Shown one piece after another: positions 7,587 through 16,117 of a stretch of DNA of 64,000 nt. Each line of letters begins with the position of its first letter. The stretch's first letter is position 1. The position numbers and the translations under genes were made by a program. Origin of the DNA: CAYULW01 sp964445815. Lineage in GTDB: Bacteria > Bacteroidota > Bacteroidia > Flavobacteriales_E > Vicingaceae. The notes under the pieces are model-generated. The model worked only from the letters and a program-made list of their open reading frames with translations. It had not been told where the DNA came from and did no database searches. Where the stretch lies: assembly GCA_964445815.1 (NCBI GenBank), contig CAYULW010000002.1, positions 248,001-312,000 on the forward strand, in the 5' to 3' direction.

Positions 7587-9996
7587 CTTGTCTATTTTGA
7601 ACTATACGATTATAAACTGATACTAAAGTACCCAAAGTCATGATGATACAGCCTAACCATAACACATTTATATAGGGAAAAACAATGGCTTGCATGATGA
7701 CGAAGTCGGCCGCATTTTTGAGTTTTTCGGAAAGGTGGACGGTCAACTTTCCATTTTCTGGGTTAATGCCTTTTAAAGAGAGAAGTAAACCTAAGGTTTC
7801 TATTTCATCATCAATTGAAAAGATGCGATTGCCTCTAATCACCATAATCGGGCAAGCATAATATTTCTGACCGCCTAAGGGCTGTGCAGAGATATTAAGA
7901 CCAATAGCAATATCTAAACTGTCTAAGTTCAGACTATCTTTATTTATTTGACGCCGGAAACTTTCAAAACGTACAACCGCATTACTGGTAAAAACCGAAT
8001 CTTGAACATTGACCTCTAAAGTATCAGGAAGACCATAACTCTCTTGAGATGCAGAGTCAAGGTTTTCCAGATCAGCATAAGTGATGTGCGTAAAAATGTC
8101 TCTGTCCCAATAGTGTTGAGTTGAGGGCTCAGGGACATTTCCCATTTGTTCGTTTAACTGAATGTAGGGTGATAAGCTGAATTGCTTCTCATATTTTCCT
8201 TGGCTATTGACCTTTAAATAATCCATGTCGTAATAGACAAATTGATCTTCCACTCTTCGGTCAACATAGGTCACATAATAAGGATTCATCAAAGTGGTAT
8301 CGCCTTTCAGCATCATGATGTTTTCCTCATTTGCATTTTCATTGTTCTCAAAATTGATGTTGACCGGACTGCGGTTTTTGGAGATGATGTCTTTGTTTCC
8401 TGCTGAAAGTAGGCAACCTAAGATCACAAGACCAAAACCAATATGAGCTAAAGCCGAGCCCCCTTTGGACACTTTACCTTTCAGCATCCTGAAAAAATAA
8501 TCCAGATTAGCAAGAACGGCAAAGAGTGAACTGAACAATAAAAGATTCAGGAAGAAGAGTTTAATTTTTAGATGCCAGGTAAAGAAAATTGTGATGAGCA
8601 AGGCCAACACTAAAGCAGGAGCAAGATTTTTAATTAAGGTTTTAAAGTCAGTTGATTTATACTTTAAAAACTGACTGATGGCTACCATGAAACTCACTAA
8701 AATGGCTAAAGGAATTTGCCATGAATTGTAATGTGCTATTGGATCTGAAGGTGGTGCCAAATCGGTACCAAAAAGAGCGTTGACAACAGGAATAGATGTC
8801 GATAAAGTGATTTGAAAAGCGGAGACAACCAAAACCAGAGAACCGAGAAAAATCCAAAACTCTCGAGACCAAAGCGCATCATCTTCAGATTGTTTCAGGA
8901 ATTGCCATCCATTTTTGATCAGAAAATAGAGGGAGATAAGAAAATAAAAGGCCATGAAGCTAATCAACTGACCAGGTAAACCATCTGCAAAGGAATGCAC
9001 CGACGTTTCACCTAGTATTCCGCTTTTTGTCAGATAAGTAGAGTAAACCACGGTTAAAAAGCTCAGGAGCGTTAGTACGAATGCCGAAAAAAGCGAACGA
9101 ATTTTAGTTCTATTGATAATCATTAGATGTGCGGCTGCAACCATGATTAACCAAGGTACCAATGAGGAGTTTTCTACCGGATCCCATGCCCAGAACCCAC
9201 CGAAACTTAATGCTTCGTAAGCCCATGCACCACCCATTAAAATGCCTAAACCTAAAACGGCAACTCCGAAATAAATCCATGGTAGTGCCGGTTTGATCCA
9301 CGATTGGTAGTCTTTCTTCCAAAGTGCTGCAATGGCATAAGCAAAAGGAATAAGTGTAGAAGAGAAACCTAAAAAAACCGTAGGTGGATGTATGGTCATC
9401 CAATAATTCTGTAAAAGAGGGTTCAATCCATTACCTTCTACAAATCCCAGATAATTTGGATTTGTTGTAAAAGGTAAAGCGAGCATATCCGGATGTTCTC
9501 TTAACAAGATAAAGGGATTACTGCCAATTTGAATGTCAAATGGAAATATGCCTAACAACATGGCCGTCAAAAAGACCTGAACCGAGGCATATATGCACAT
9601 CACCGCACCTTCCCATTTTTTAGCGGTGTATACCAAAACATTACCGAGAACCAAATTCCAGAACAACCATAGCATGGTACTGCCTTCCTGACCTTCCCAA
9701 AAACAGGAGAGAACAAAGCGGAGGGGAAGTTCACTTGAAGAATGTCTCCATACGTAATAGTATTCAAAGGAGTGTGTGGCAAGGAGGTAAAAAAGAATAC
9801 TGATGAATCCAAGTATAGAGGCCGACTGAATTTGAAAGAATAGTCGTCCTAATTTTCGCCAGGAACTTCGATCCGATTCAATTTTTGAAGAGTTAAAGTA
9901 AAAGAGAGTAGAAAGCAGTCCACTTACAAAAGCCAGTATAATTAAAAGCTCACCTGTCTGACCTGCTAAGGTGTTTTCACCGATATAGTCGATCAT
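7576..9996 (-). CDS. ccmF: Cytochrome c heme lyase CcmF
   Basis: An 806-residue multi-pass membrane protein of the CcmF/NrfE/CcsA superfamily. The tryptophan-rich heme-handling motif is clear (FGGFWAWDPVENSSLVPWLI), as are FWEGQEGSTMLWLFWNLVLG and the conserved NPNYLGFVEGNGLNPLLQNY / IHPPTVFLGFSS region. CcmF takes heme from holo-CcmE and attaches it to the CXXCH of apocytochrome c on the periplasmic side. A long periplasmic domain (about 540-750) precedes the last membrane helix. It starts 3 bases after ccmE ends. No ccmG or ccmH follows. Confidence 0.93.
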   Translation of the reverse strand: MIDYIGENTLAGQTGELLIILAFVSGLLSTLFYFNSSKIESDRSSWRKLGRLFFQIQSASILGFISILFYLLATHSFEYYYVWRHSSSELPLRFVLSCFWEGQEGSTMLWLFWNLVLGNVLVYTAKKWEGAVMCIYASVQVFLTAMLLGIFPFDIQIGSNPFILLREHPDMLALPFTTNPNYLGFVEGNGLNPLLQNYWMTIHPPTVFLGFSSTLIPFAYAIAALWKKDYQSWIKPALPWIYFGVAVLGLGILMGGAWAYEALSFGGFWAWDPVENSSLVPWLIMVAAAHLMIINRTKIRSLFSAFVLTLLSFLTVVYSTYLTKSGILGETSVHSFADGLPGQLISFMAFYFLISLYFLIKNGWQFLKQSEDDALWSREFWIFLGSLVLVVSAFQITLSTSIPVVNALFGTDLAPPSDPIAHYNSWQIPLAILVSFMVAISQFLKYKSTDFKTLIKNLAPALVLALLITIFFTWHLKIKLFFLNLLLFSSLFAVLANLDYFFRMLKGKVSKGGSALAHIGFGLVILGCLLSAGNKDIISKNRSPVNINFENNENANEENIMMLKGDTTLMNPYYVTYVDRRVEDQFVYYDMDYLKVNSQGKYEKQFSLSPYIQLNEQMGNVPEPSTQHYWDRDIFTHITYADLENLDSASQESYGLPDTLEVNVQDSVFTSNAVVRFESFRRQINKDSLNLDSLDIAIGLNISAQPLGGQKYYACPIMVIRGNRIFSIDDEIETLGLLLSLKGINPENGKLTVHLSEKLKNAADFVIMQAIVFPYINVLWLGCIIMTLGTLVSVYNRIVQNRQGER

Positions 9997-9999
9997 AGT

Positions 10000-10407
10000 T
10001 TAACTTTCTGCCGTGATTTCAGTTAGACCGTTATTGTTACCGTCATTATATTTTGAAGGGCATTTCATCAGAATCTTTTCTGCTTGAAAATGATTGTCTT
10101 CAGCATAACCAGTAATGACGACCTGTTCTGAGCGTTCAAAATCTTGCGGTTTAGTGCCATTAAAGACGACCTTTCTTTCAATTCCGGAATTATCGACCAT
10201 GTAGAAGATAAATTGATTGATGTTTTCTTGCGGACTGTATTCAATCTCTTTCTCTTTGTTCAATTGCCCGACCACTTGAAACTCTTTGCCCGGTTTTAAT
10301 TCGGCCGTCTGAAAATCGGCATAAGTTGCTGCATCACTCACCATACTGATAATGGCACCGATGGCAACGGCTATGGCAATAATGGCTAATATATGGGTCT
10401 TCTTCAT
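10000..10407 (-). CDS. ccmE: Heme chaperone CcmE, CXXXY variant
   Basis: A 135-residue protein with one N-terminal membrane anchor and an OB-fold periplasmic domain typical of CcmE. In the E. coli protein heme is bound covalently by the His of HDENY. Here the equivalent stretch is KILMKCPSKY, so His is replaced by Cys116, with Tyr120 kept: the CXXXY type known from archaea and Desulfovibrio. It carries heme from the CcmC complex to CcmF. It overlaps the ccmD-like gene by 4 bases. Confidence 0.9.
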   Translation of the reverse strand: MKKTHILAIIAIAVAIGAIISMVSDAATYADFQTAELKPGKEFQVVGQLNKEKEIEYSPQENINQFIFYMVDNSGIERKVVFNGTKPQDFERSEQVVITGYAEDNHFQAEKILMKCPSKYNDGNNNGLTEITAES

Positions 10408-10613
10408 GATGATTGATTCATTGTGTCTTCTAATTTTTTGACTTTTCGGTCTATGCTTATCAGATAAATCAGCAAGCCAATTAAAATGACTGTGATTACT
10501 GCAACAACGACATAGATTTTACCCTCTTCACGCATTTTATCGGCCATTTCAATTTCTTGAGCATGACTTAATGCGCTTAAAAATAAGAGGACGATGCTTA
10601 GCAAATATTTCAT
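10404..10613 (-). CDS. ccmD: CcmD-family small membrane protein
   Basis: A 69-residue protein with a signal-like N-terminus (MKYLLSIVLLFLSALSHAQ), a single transmembrane helix (IYVVVAVITVILIGLLIYLI) and a basic cytoplasmic end (SIDRKVKKLEDTM). Size, topology and position between ccmC and ccmE fit CcmD, which assists release of holo-CcmE from CcmABC. Sequence conservation in this family is low, so the call rests largely on position. It overlaps both neighbours by 4 bases. Confidence 0.8.
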   Translation of the reverse strand: MKYLLSIVLLFLSALSHAQEIEMADKMREEGKIYVVVAVITVILIGLLIYLISIDRKVKKLEDTMNQSS

Positions 10614-11266
10614 TCTTCTAGTTTCTCTTTAATTGTTGAAATTCTGATTCTCAGGTTGTAAATCCATGCTCCAAGTAATATCCAGCCAATAACGGCCGGG
10701 TAAAATACCAGCTTCATGTTGTTGTCTAATGCATAGGCATCAAAACCTGGGTTTCCGCCATTTCCCGGGTGTAAAGAATCGGTCATTCTTGGTAAAATGC
10801 CAATGAATACGATCAACATGACAAAAGCAAAAATGTTGTAGATGGCTGATATGCGTGCTCTCTTTTGGGGGTCATCCAGACTGCCTCTTAAGATGATATA
10901 AGCGAGATAAATTAACATGGTGATGGCAGAACCATTCAATTTGACGTCATTGGTCCACCATGCTCCCCAGGTGAATTTGGCCCATAGACTTCCTGTTAAA
11001 GTTCCCAATACACCAAAAATAATTCCGGTATTGACCAGCTCCACAGCTTTTCTGTCAACCTCTAAACTGTCATTTGATAAGTGTTTAATGCTCATTACGG
11101 TGGAGCCCAAAAACAAGAAAATCATGGTAAACCACATCGGCACATGAAAATACAAATTCCTTATGGTTTCATTGAGAATGGCCAATCTGGGAACACCTAT
11201 AAAAAATCCGGCAATTATGGTGTAAAGTAATAAAATGACAGCCGCAGCTTTCCACCAATTTCTCAT
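10610..11266 (-). CDS. ccmC: Heme handling protein CcmC
   Basis: A 218-residue protein with about six membrane helices. The Trp-rich motif WGAWWTNDVKLNGSAI corresponds to the CcmC consensus WGTWWxWDxR, and the flanking LYFHVPMWFT and SLHPGNGGNPGF segments match the conserved His-bearing loops. CcmC transfers heme to CcmE. The Arg usually seen after WD is Lys here. It overlaps ccmD by 4 bases and lies 38 bases after ccmB. Confidence 0.9.
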   Translation of the reverse strand: MRNWWKAAAVILLLYTIIAGFFIGVPRLAILNETIRNLYFHVPMWFTMIFLFLGSTVMSIKHLSNDSLEVDRKAVELVNTGIIFGVLGTLTGSLWAKFTWGAWWTNDVKLNGSAITMLIYLAYIILRGSLDDPQKRARISAIYNIFAFVMLIVFIGILPRMTDSLHPGNGGNPGFDAYALDNNMKLVFYPAVIGWILLGAWIYNLRIRISTIKEKLEE

Positions 11267-11304
11267 TGATAATGAGTTACTTAAATGAATATTTAAAAGC
11301 TAAA

Positions 11305-11958
11305 TTAGCTGCGCCAAAGGTACGGAAATAATACCAAAGACAAGGCAAGAACAATTAGATTTATTAGGGCAAGCACCCCAATGTAAAGTCCACACTCTTC
11401 CCAACCAAAGCCTAAACCACAAAGCATAGAAGCTTTAGTTCCCGTTAGAATAAGAGGAAGCAAAACGGGAAAACCCAATAAAGCGGTTAAAGCGCTATTG
11501 TTATTGGTTTTTGAAGCAATTCCCGAAATTAATGTAAAGACACTCGCCATGCCTAAGGCACCTAGCAACAAAACGAGAAGAAATAGTCCATAATTTTCGA
11601 TCGGATTACCAACCAGAATGGTAAAGAATAGATAGTTGATTAAGGTAACGGTAGTGATGATTAAACTGTTTACACTTAGCTTAGATAGCATAATGAGGCG
11701 AGCCGGAATCAATCCGTAATAGTACAAATACTGACGGTTAGATTCGTATTTGAACAGATTGGTGCTGGCATTGGTCGCTGCAAAAACCATAATGATCCAA
11801 AACAAGGCAATCCATGTTGAAAGGTCTTCAATAATCTGAAAAACCATATAAGCAATAAAAACCGTGGTAATGACATAAAGCAGCATGCCATTGATGCTTG
11901 ACTTTTGCCTGAATTCGATTTTCAGATCTTTCTTTATGACTTCAAATAGTTGACTCAA
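11305..11958 (-). CDS. ccmB: Heme exporter subunit CcmB
   Basis: A 217-residue protein with six predicted membrane helices and the CcmB N-terminal region LFEVIKKDLKIEFRQKSSIN, followed by WIALFWIIMVFAATNA. It is the permease partner of the ABC protein CcmA. No ccmA gene lies in the operon, so the ATPase must be encoded elsewhere or be missing. The gene starts 5 bases after the truncated hemoglobin gene ends. Confidence 0.88.
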   Translation of the reverse strand: MSQLFEVIKKDLKIEFRQKSSINGMLLYVITTVFIAYMVFQIIEDLSTWIALFWIIMVFAATNASTNLFKYESNRQYLYYYGLIPARLIMLSKLSVNSLIITTVTLINYLFFTILVGNPIENYGLFLLVLLLGALGMASVFTLISGIASKTNNNSALTALLGFPVLLPLILTGTKASMLCGLGFGWEECGLYIGVLALINLIVLALSLVLFPYLWRS

Positions 11959-11963
11959 TGGAT

Positions 11964-12344
11964 TTAGGTATTCTGATGTGTTTTGATGTATTCAATTTTA
12001 TAATGAAACATTTCAGCCATTCGTTCTGCCCGCCATATGGCCTCTTTTGCTTTTTCCCCATGAAAGTTGTGTTCAACCGTTGAGCGAAACAAATCCAGCC
12101 ATCTCTCAAAATGTTCTTTGCCAATCGGAAGTTGAGCATGAGGAGGAAAAGGGCTGCCACTGTATGCTCGCTCATTGAGTAAAATGGTTTGCCAGAAACC
12201 ATACATTTTTTTCAGATGGTCAGGCCATCTGTCCTGAATTACACGATTAAAGATGGGACCTATCAAATCATCTTTTTGGACTTGCCCGTAAAACATGTCA
12301 ACCATTTCTTGTATGGCTTCTAAATGATCCAGATCTTTTTTCAC
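11964..12344 (-). CDS. Group III truncated hemoglobin
   Basis: A 126-residue protein of the 2-on-2 hemoglobin fold. Segments typical of group III are MVDMFYGQVQKDDLIGPIFN, WPDHLKKMYGFWQTIL, and the proximal region around HAQLPIGKEHFERWLDLF. Such proteins bind heme and may handle oxygen, NO or peroxide; the exact role is uncertain. It is the first gene of the ccm operon, 5 bases upstream of ccmB. The spacer to the divergent GNAT gene holds the likely promoter. Confidence 0.9.
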   Translation of the reverse strand: MKKDLDHLEAIQEMVDMFYGQVQKDDLIGPIFNRVIQDRWPDHLKKMYGFWQTILLNERAYSGSPFPPHAQLPIGKEHFERWLDLFRSTVEHNFHGEKAKEAIWRAERMAEMFHYKIEYIKTHQNT

Positions 12345-12370
12345 AGGGTAAAATTACAATTATTAGAAGC

Positions 12371-12399
12371 CTCAAAATTTGCTAAGTTTGAAAGTTCTC
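12371..12399. promoter_or_regulatory. Divergent promoter region between hemoglobin/ccm operon and GNAT gene
   Basis: On the plus strand TAAGTTTG at 12383-12390 exactly matches the Bacteroidota -7 element TAnnTTTG and lies 9 bases before the ATG of the GNAT gene at 12400. On the minus strand a TTG and, about 16 bases later, TAATTTTA (one mismatch to TAnnTTTG) lie upstream of the hemoglobin gene. No -33 TTG at standard spacing is clear for the plus-strand box. Confidence 0.4.
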
Positions 12400-12849
12400 A
12401 TGATCAAAGAATATTTAGCCATATATAAAGCCCATTTGTTGCGCATTTTTGATTCCAATGTGCCTGATTATTTTGACCATAGTGAACGTCAGCATTTTGA
12501 GAATTTTTTGAATAAAATGAATTGTCCATACTTTGTTTATTTAGATCAGAATGAAGTCATTGGTGCTGGTGGTTTTGTGCGGGAAAAAGAGGGTGATGCA
12601 AGAATTGTCTGGTTAATGGTTGATCGGAATAAACATTCAAGCGGGGTAGGACGAGCGATGATGGAGTTTTTTGAAGAAAGAATCAAAGCGCAAAAGACAT
12701 ATGAAGTCATCAGTTTAATGACTTCACAACATACAGATGTGTTTTATGAAAAGATGGGTTATAAAACGACAAAAGCGGAAGATGATTATTGGGCTAAAGG
12801 TATGCACTTGAGGTATATGGAAAAGAGATTAAACGAACATATAATTTAA
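12400..12849 (+). CDS. GNAT family N-acetyltransferase
   Basis: 149 residues from the ATG at 12400; an upstream TTG at 12379 keeps the frame open but sits before the promoter-like TAAGTTTG box. The acetyl-CoA-binding motif A is visible as VWLMVDRNKHSSGVGRAMME (variant of Q/RxxGxG/A: RNKHSSGVG), followed by the C-terminal FYEKMGYKTT motif. Substrate cannot be told from sequence. It lies 11 bases upstream of the glutathione peroxidase gene and may share its transcript. Confidence 0.85.
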   Translation: MIKEYLAIYKAHLLRIFDSNVPDYFDHSERQHFENFLNKMNCPYFVYLDQNEVIGAGGFVREKEGDARIVWLMVDRNKHSSGVGRAMMEFFEERIKAQKTYEVISLMTSQHTDVFYEKMGYKTTKAEDDYWAKGMHLRYMEKRLNEHII

Positions 12850-12860
12850 AATTAGAAACA

Positions 12861-13400
12861 ATGAAACAAGTTTTGTTTTTCATCTGTTTGTTTTTGAGTA
12901 TACAAGTAATTAATGCACAAGAGATGAGTTTACATGATTTTACCGTTAAGGATATTGAAGGGAATGAATTTAAAATGAGTTCTCTTAAAGGGAAAAAGGT
13001 TTTGGTAGTCAATACAGCTTCCGAGTGTGGGCTTACCCCTCAATATGAAATTCTTGAGGAGCTGTACCAAACATATAAAAGTCAAAACTTTATAATAATA
13101 GGTTTTCCGGCTAATAATTTTGGCGCTCAGGAGCCCGGTAGTAATGAAGAGATCAACGCTTTTTGTCAAAAGAACTATGGCGTCTCATTTCCGATGATGG
13201 CTAAAATTTCTGTTAAAGGTGACGATCAGCATGAACTGTATCAATGGTTGACGCAAAAAATGAAGAATGGAAAACTGGATGCTGAGGTTACTTGGAATTT
13301 TCAAAAGTTTTTGATTGATGAAAAGGGACAATTGGTTGCCGTTGTATCTCCTCAAGAATCTCCTGCATCAGAGCAAATTGTGAACTGGATAGAGGAATGA
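12861..13400 (+). CDS. Exported glutathione peroxidase-family (thioredoxin-type) peroxidase
   Basis: A 179-residue protein with signal peptide MKQVLFFICLFLSIQVINAQ. The peroxidatic Cys56 lies in NTASECGLTPQ (Cys form, not selenocysteine), Gln90 in FPANNFGAQEPG, a candidate resolving Cys102 in EINAFCQKNYG, and the WNF motif near residue 145. This is a Cys-GPx likely reduced by a thioredoxin-like donor. Its stop overlaps the start of bshB1 (ATGA), so translation is probably coupled. Confidence 0.9.
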   Translation: MKQVLFFICLFLSIQVINAQEMSLHDFTVKDIEGNEFKMSSLKGKKVLVVNTASECGLTPQYEILEELYQTYKSQNFIIIGFPANNFGAQEPGSNEEINAFCQKNYGVSFPMMAKISVKGDDQHELYQWLTQKMKNGKLDAEVTWNFQKFLIDEKGQLVAVVSPQESPASEQIVNWIEE

Positions 13401-14113
13401 AGTTAGATATTTTAGCAATTGGAGTACACCCTGATGATGTGGAGTTAAGTTGTGCCGGAACGCTCCTCAAAGAAATAGGTCGAGGCCTGAAAGCCGGTAT
13501 ATTGGATTTAACTCAAGGCGAATTAGGTACTCGTGGTTCTGCAGAGCTAAGGTTAAAGGAGGCAGAAGCTGCAGCGAAAATCCTGGGGGTGAGTTGCCGT
13601 GAGAACTTGGGCATGAAAGATGGGTTCTTTAAAAACGATGAGGAACATCAAAAAGCCATCATTCAAATACTGAGAAAATACCAGCCGGATATTGTGTTGG
13701 CCAATGCCATTGATGACAGACATCCAGATCATGGAAGAGCCTCAAAGTTAATTTCTGAAGCTTGTTTCTATTCCGGTTTGCGTCGTATAGAAACTAAACT
13801 GAATGGACAAAAACAAAAGGCTTGGAGACCAAAAGCCATTTATCATTACATACAAGATTACTTCTTAAAGCCTGACTTTGTGGTTGATGTGACGCCCTAT
13901 GCCGAACGAAAAGTAGAAGCCATTAAAGCCTTTGGCTCACAGTTTTACGATCCCAATTCGAATGAGCCTTCATCGCCGATTGCCGTTGAGAATTTTTTCG
14001 ACTACGTGAATGGACGCATGGTGCAAATGGGAAGATATATTGGAGTAGACTTTGGTGAAGGATATACCGTTGAGCGTCCGATTGGTTTGGATAGCTTGTC
14101 CATTGTGAAATAA
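13397..14113 (+). CDS. bshB1: Bacillithiol biosynthesis deacetylase BshB1
   Basis: A 238-residue LmbE/PIG-L-fold zinc deacetylase. The zinc motif HPDDVELSCAGTL near the N-terminus and HPDHGRASKL in the middle are present, and GILDLTQGELGTRGSAELR is highly characteristic of BshB1, which deacetylates GlcNAc-malate in bacillithiol synthesis. Full length for the family. bshA and bshC are not in the window. Its start overlaps the peroxidase stop by 4 bases. Confidence 0.92.
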   Translation: MKLDILAIGVHPDDVELSCAGTLLKEIGRGLKAGILDLTQGELGTRGSAELRLKEAEAAAKILGVSCRENLGMKDGFFKNDEEHQKAIIQILRKYQPDIVLANAIDDRHPDHGRASKLISEACFYSGLRRIETKLNGQKQKAWRPKAIYHYIQDYFLKPDFVVDVTPYAERKVEAIKAFGSQFYDPNSNEPSSPIAVENFFDYVNGRMVQMGRYIGVDFGEGYTVERPIGLDSLSIVK

Positions 14114-14140
14114 ATTTTAACTTCGTATGAAATTCATGTT

Positions 14141-14803
14141 ATGAAAAAAGTAGTTAGACTCATTCTCATCTCATTGATAGGAACTTTATCGGGAGGATTA
14201 TTTGCACAAAGCTTCTCAGCGCAATCGGGTACGATTTCTACTAATACTATGGACAGTTGTTCCACTGCTCAGGTGGATGTCAGAACTTATTTGGGTTGTA
14301 TCAATTGGCAAATGGGAGCGACAAATGTTTCGGTCTCAAGCTCCACGATCGATGTAGAGGTTCATTATACCAGTTCACCAATCTGTGCAGGGGCAATAAG
14401 TTATCCTATGTTTAATGCAAGTGTGAGTGGCGTTTCGCCCGGAAGTTATACGGTAACGGCCTCTGCTTATTTAGATCGAGTTTACGTGAATACCATAACA
14501 ATAGGTAACTTAATGGTGACGAATTGTGTGGCAACGGATTTAACTGAATCTGAAAATACTCGACAATTGAAGATTTATCCGATTCCGGCTGATAATTTTG
14601 TTTTTCTCGAAAGGATAGATAAGAATGAGAGTTATAACTATGAATTGATAGATATTAGTGGGAAGGTTGTCAAATCAGGATTTGTAGCGAAAAATTCCGC
14701 TCAGGTCAAAATTGATTGTTCATCGCTCAATAATGGTCTATATTTTATTAAGACAATAGGGGAGGGATCAAACACTCTGATTCAAAAGTTAGTAGTGAGG
14801 TAA
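14141..14803 (+). CDS. Secreted protein with T9SS type A sorting domain
   Basis: A 220-residue protein with a signal peptide (to FAQS), a small beta-rich middle domain with paired Cys residues (CSTAQVDVRTYLGCINW; YTSSPICAG), and a C-terminal type A sorting domain: LKIYPIPADNFVFLERID, YNYELIDISGKVVKSG, LNNGLYFIKT and a final KLVVR. It should be exported by Sec, then moved across the outer membrane by the type IX system. The central domain is not recognised. It starts 27 bases after bshB1. Confidence 0.85.
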   Translation: MKKVVRLILISLIGTLSGGLFAQSFSAQSGTISTNTMDSCSTAQVDVRTYLGCINWQMGATNVSVSSSTIDVEVHYTSSPICAGAISYPMFNASVSGVSPGSYTVTASAYLDRVYVNTITIGNLMVTNCVATDLTESENTRQLKIYPIPADNFVFLERIDKNESYNYELIDISGKVVKSGFVAKNSAQVKIDCSSLNNGLYFIKTIGEGSNTLIQKLVVR

Positions 14804-14839
14804 GTAGGGAGACATTCTTAGTTAAAGGAAGTTTCTTTA

Positions 14840-15469
14840 TTAATCACAACAACAGATGATGTCGCTTTTTGCTTTTTCAAAACACTCTTTGCCTTCTTTA
14901 AATGCAAAATAAGAAAGTCCAAGTGTTCCTATACTGTCTATGTATGGGATTTCAAATAGTTCGTAAATACCACTGCTGACAAGTAGAATAATAGACATGT
15001 AGATACATACCATTGTACAATTTGCGTCAGCTAAGATAGGAGCTGAGTTCAACTCTTTTCCGACCTTTCTTTTCCAAACCACTAACATCCACATGATGAT
15101 AATTGAAATGGCTGAAATGACAACTCCCCAAAAAGTAGTTAAGGGTTTGTGTCCCGTCCAAATGTTATAAATGCTAGTGATTAAAAGTCCGAAAACTAAA
15201 ATGTAAAAAGCAAGCCCGGTTATTCGTAATGCTGTTCGCTCAAAATCATCACGTTTGCTTTTAGGATGATTCTGAATTCTCAAAACCATATGGGCTATTC
15301 CAAGTCCTGAAATAACTTCAATAAAACTATCGGAGCCAAAACCGAAAAGAACCAGACTTTCGTCTTCAAACCCTAGATGTGTTGCAATGACTCCTTCTAC
15401 AACATTATAGATTATAGTGAACACTGCAAGTGCAAAAGCAATAGAATACAATCGCTTGTTTTCAGCCAT
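14840..15469 (-). CDS. Cation diffusion facilitator-like transporter
   Basis: 209 residues from the ATG at 15469; the frame is open to a TTG at 15538, a poorer start. It has five to six membrane helices. FGSDSFIEVISGLG and ILADANCTMVCIYMSI lie where CDF transporters hold their metal-site residues, but the usual HxxxD pair is changed (SDSFIE; DANC). The protein ends in IICCCD, a possible soft-metal site. NCBI-style name would be cation transporter; the metal is unknown. Convergent with the T9SS type A gene, 36 bases apart. Confidence 0.75.
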   Translation of the reverse strand: MAENKRLYSIAFALAVFTIIYNVVEGVIATHLGFEDESLVLFGFGSDSFIEVISGLGIAHMVLRIQNHPKSKRDDFERTALRITGLAFYILVFGLLITSIYNIWTGHKPLTTFWGVVISAISIIIMWMLVVWKRKVGKELNSAPILADANCTMVCIYMSIILLVSSGIYELFEIPYIDSIGTLGLSYFAFKEGKECFEKAKSDIICCCD

Positions 15470-15577
15470 TAAAGTATAACTTTTTTGAATTGAAATTTTC
15501 ACTCTCCAATATAAGCTTTTTAAAATTCTACAATGCAATCGATAATCAAGAGTATATGCTTAATGGCAGAATATAAA

Positions 15578-15976
15578 TCAACTCTTAAACCGTTCAGATA
15601 CAAAGTCAGGAAACTTTATTCCTTTTCTTTTAATGGTGTCGATGTGTAATCCCACCAATTCTGTTTCCGAGACAATAATGTTAGACTCTAGATTTTTCAT
15701 TACATGTCTAAAGCGGATGATTTTCTCCTTCAACTCAATGACTTCAGACTCAATAATTAAATTGTCTCCGGCTAAAACCTCTTTTAAATACTTTATGTTC
15801 TGTTCTAAAGCAACCATGCCGGAATTGTTTTCTTTCAGGTAATTGGACGTCAAGCCCAGATTAGAAAATAAGTTCCAAGTCGCCTGGTCAAACTTTGCAA
15901 CGTAAAATTGCACGTTCATGTGATTCATGTGGTCACAATTCCAAGGGTAAACAGTTCCCTGATAAGTTTGAATCAT
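15578..15976 (-). CDS. Hotdog-fold acyl-CoA thioesterase
   Basis: A 132-residue protein with YPWNCDHMNHMNVQFYVAKF (the Asp-His pair and following helix typical of 4HBT-type thioesterases), then SGMVALEQNIKYLKEVLAGD and KIIRFRHVM. Probably hydrolyses an acyl-CoA; chain specificity is unknown. Stands alone with a 140-base AT-rich spacer upstream in which I see no gene. Confidence 0.8.
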   Translation of the reverse strand: MIQTYQGTVYPWNCDHMNHMNVQFYVAKFDQATWNLFSNLGLTSNYLKENNSGMVALEQNIKYLKEVLAGDNLIIESEVIELKEKIIRFRHVMKNLESNIIVSETELVGLHIDTIKRKGIKFPDFVSERFKS

Positions 15977-16117
15977 AATTTAAAGGTCCTTGATTAAAAA
16001 ACGCTTTTTCAGATCGTTTCGTTGCTAAATGATACATCGTGTTTTCGATAAAGTTACTCTATCGCAAACAAGAATGCATTCAATCTGATTATTTAACCTT
16101 GGATTAAAAATTAAATT

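Noticed and set aside
11942..12202. 86-codon frame overlapping the hemoglobin gene
   Set aside because: Same strand, other frame, inside a well-supported hemoglobin gene; no motif.
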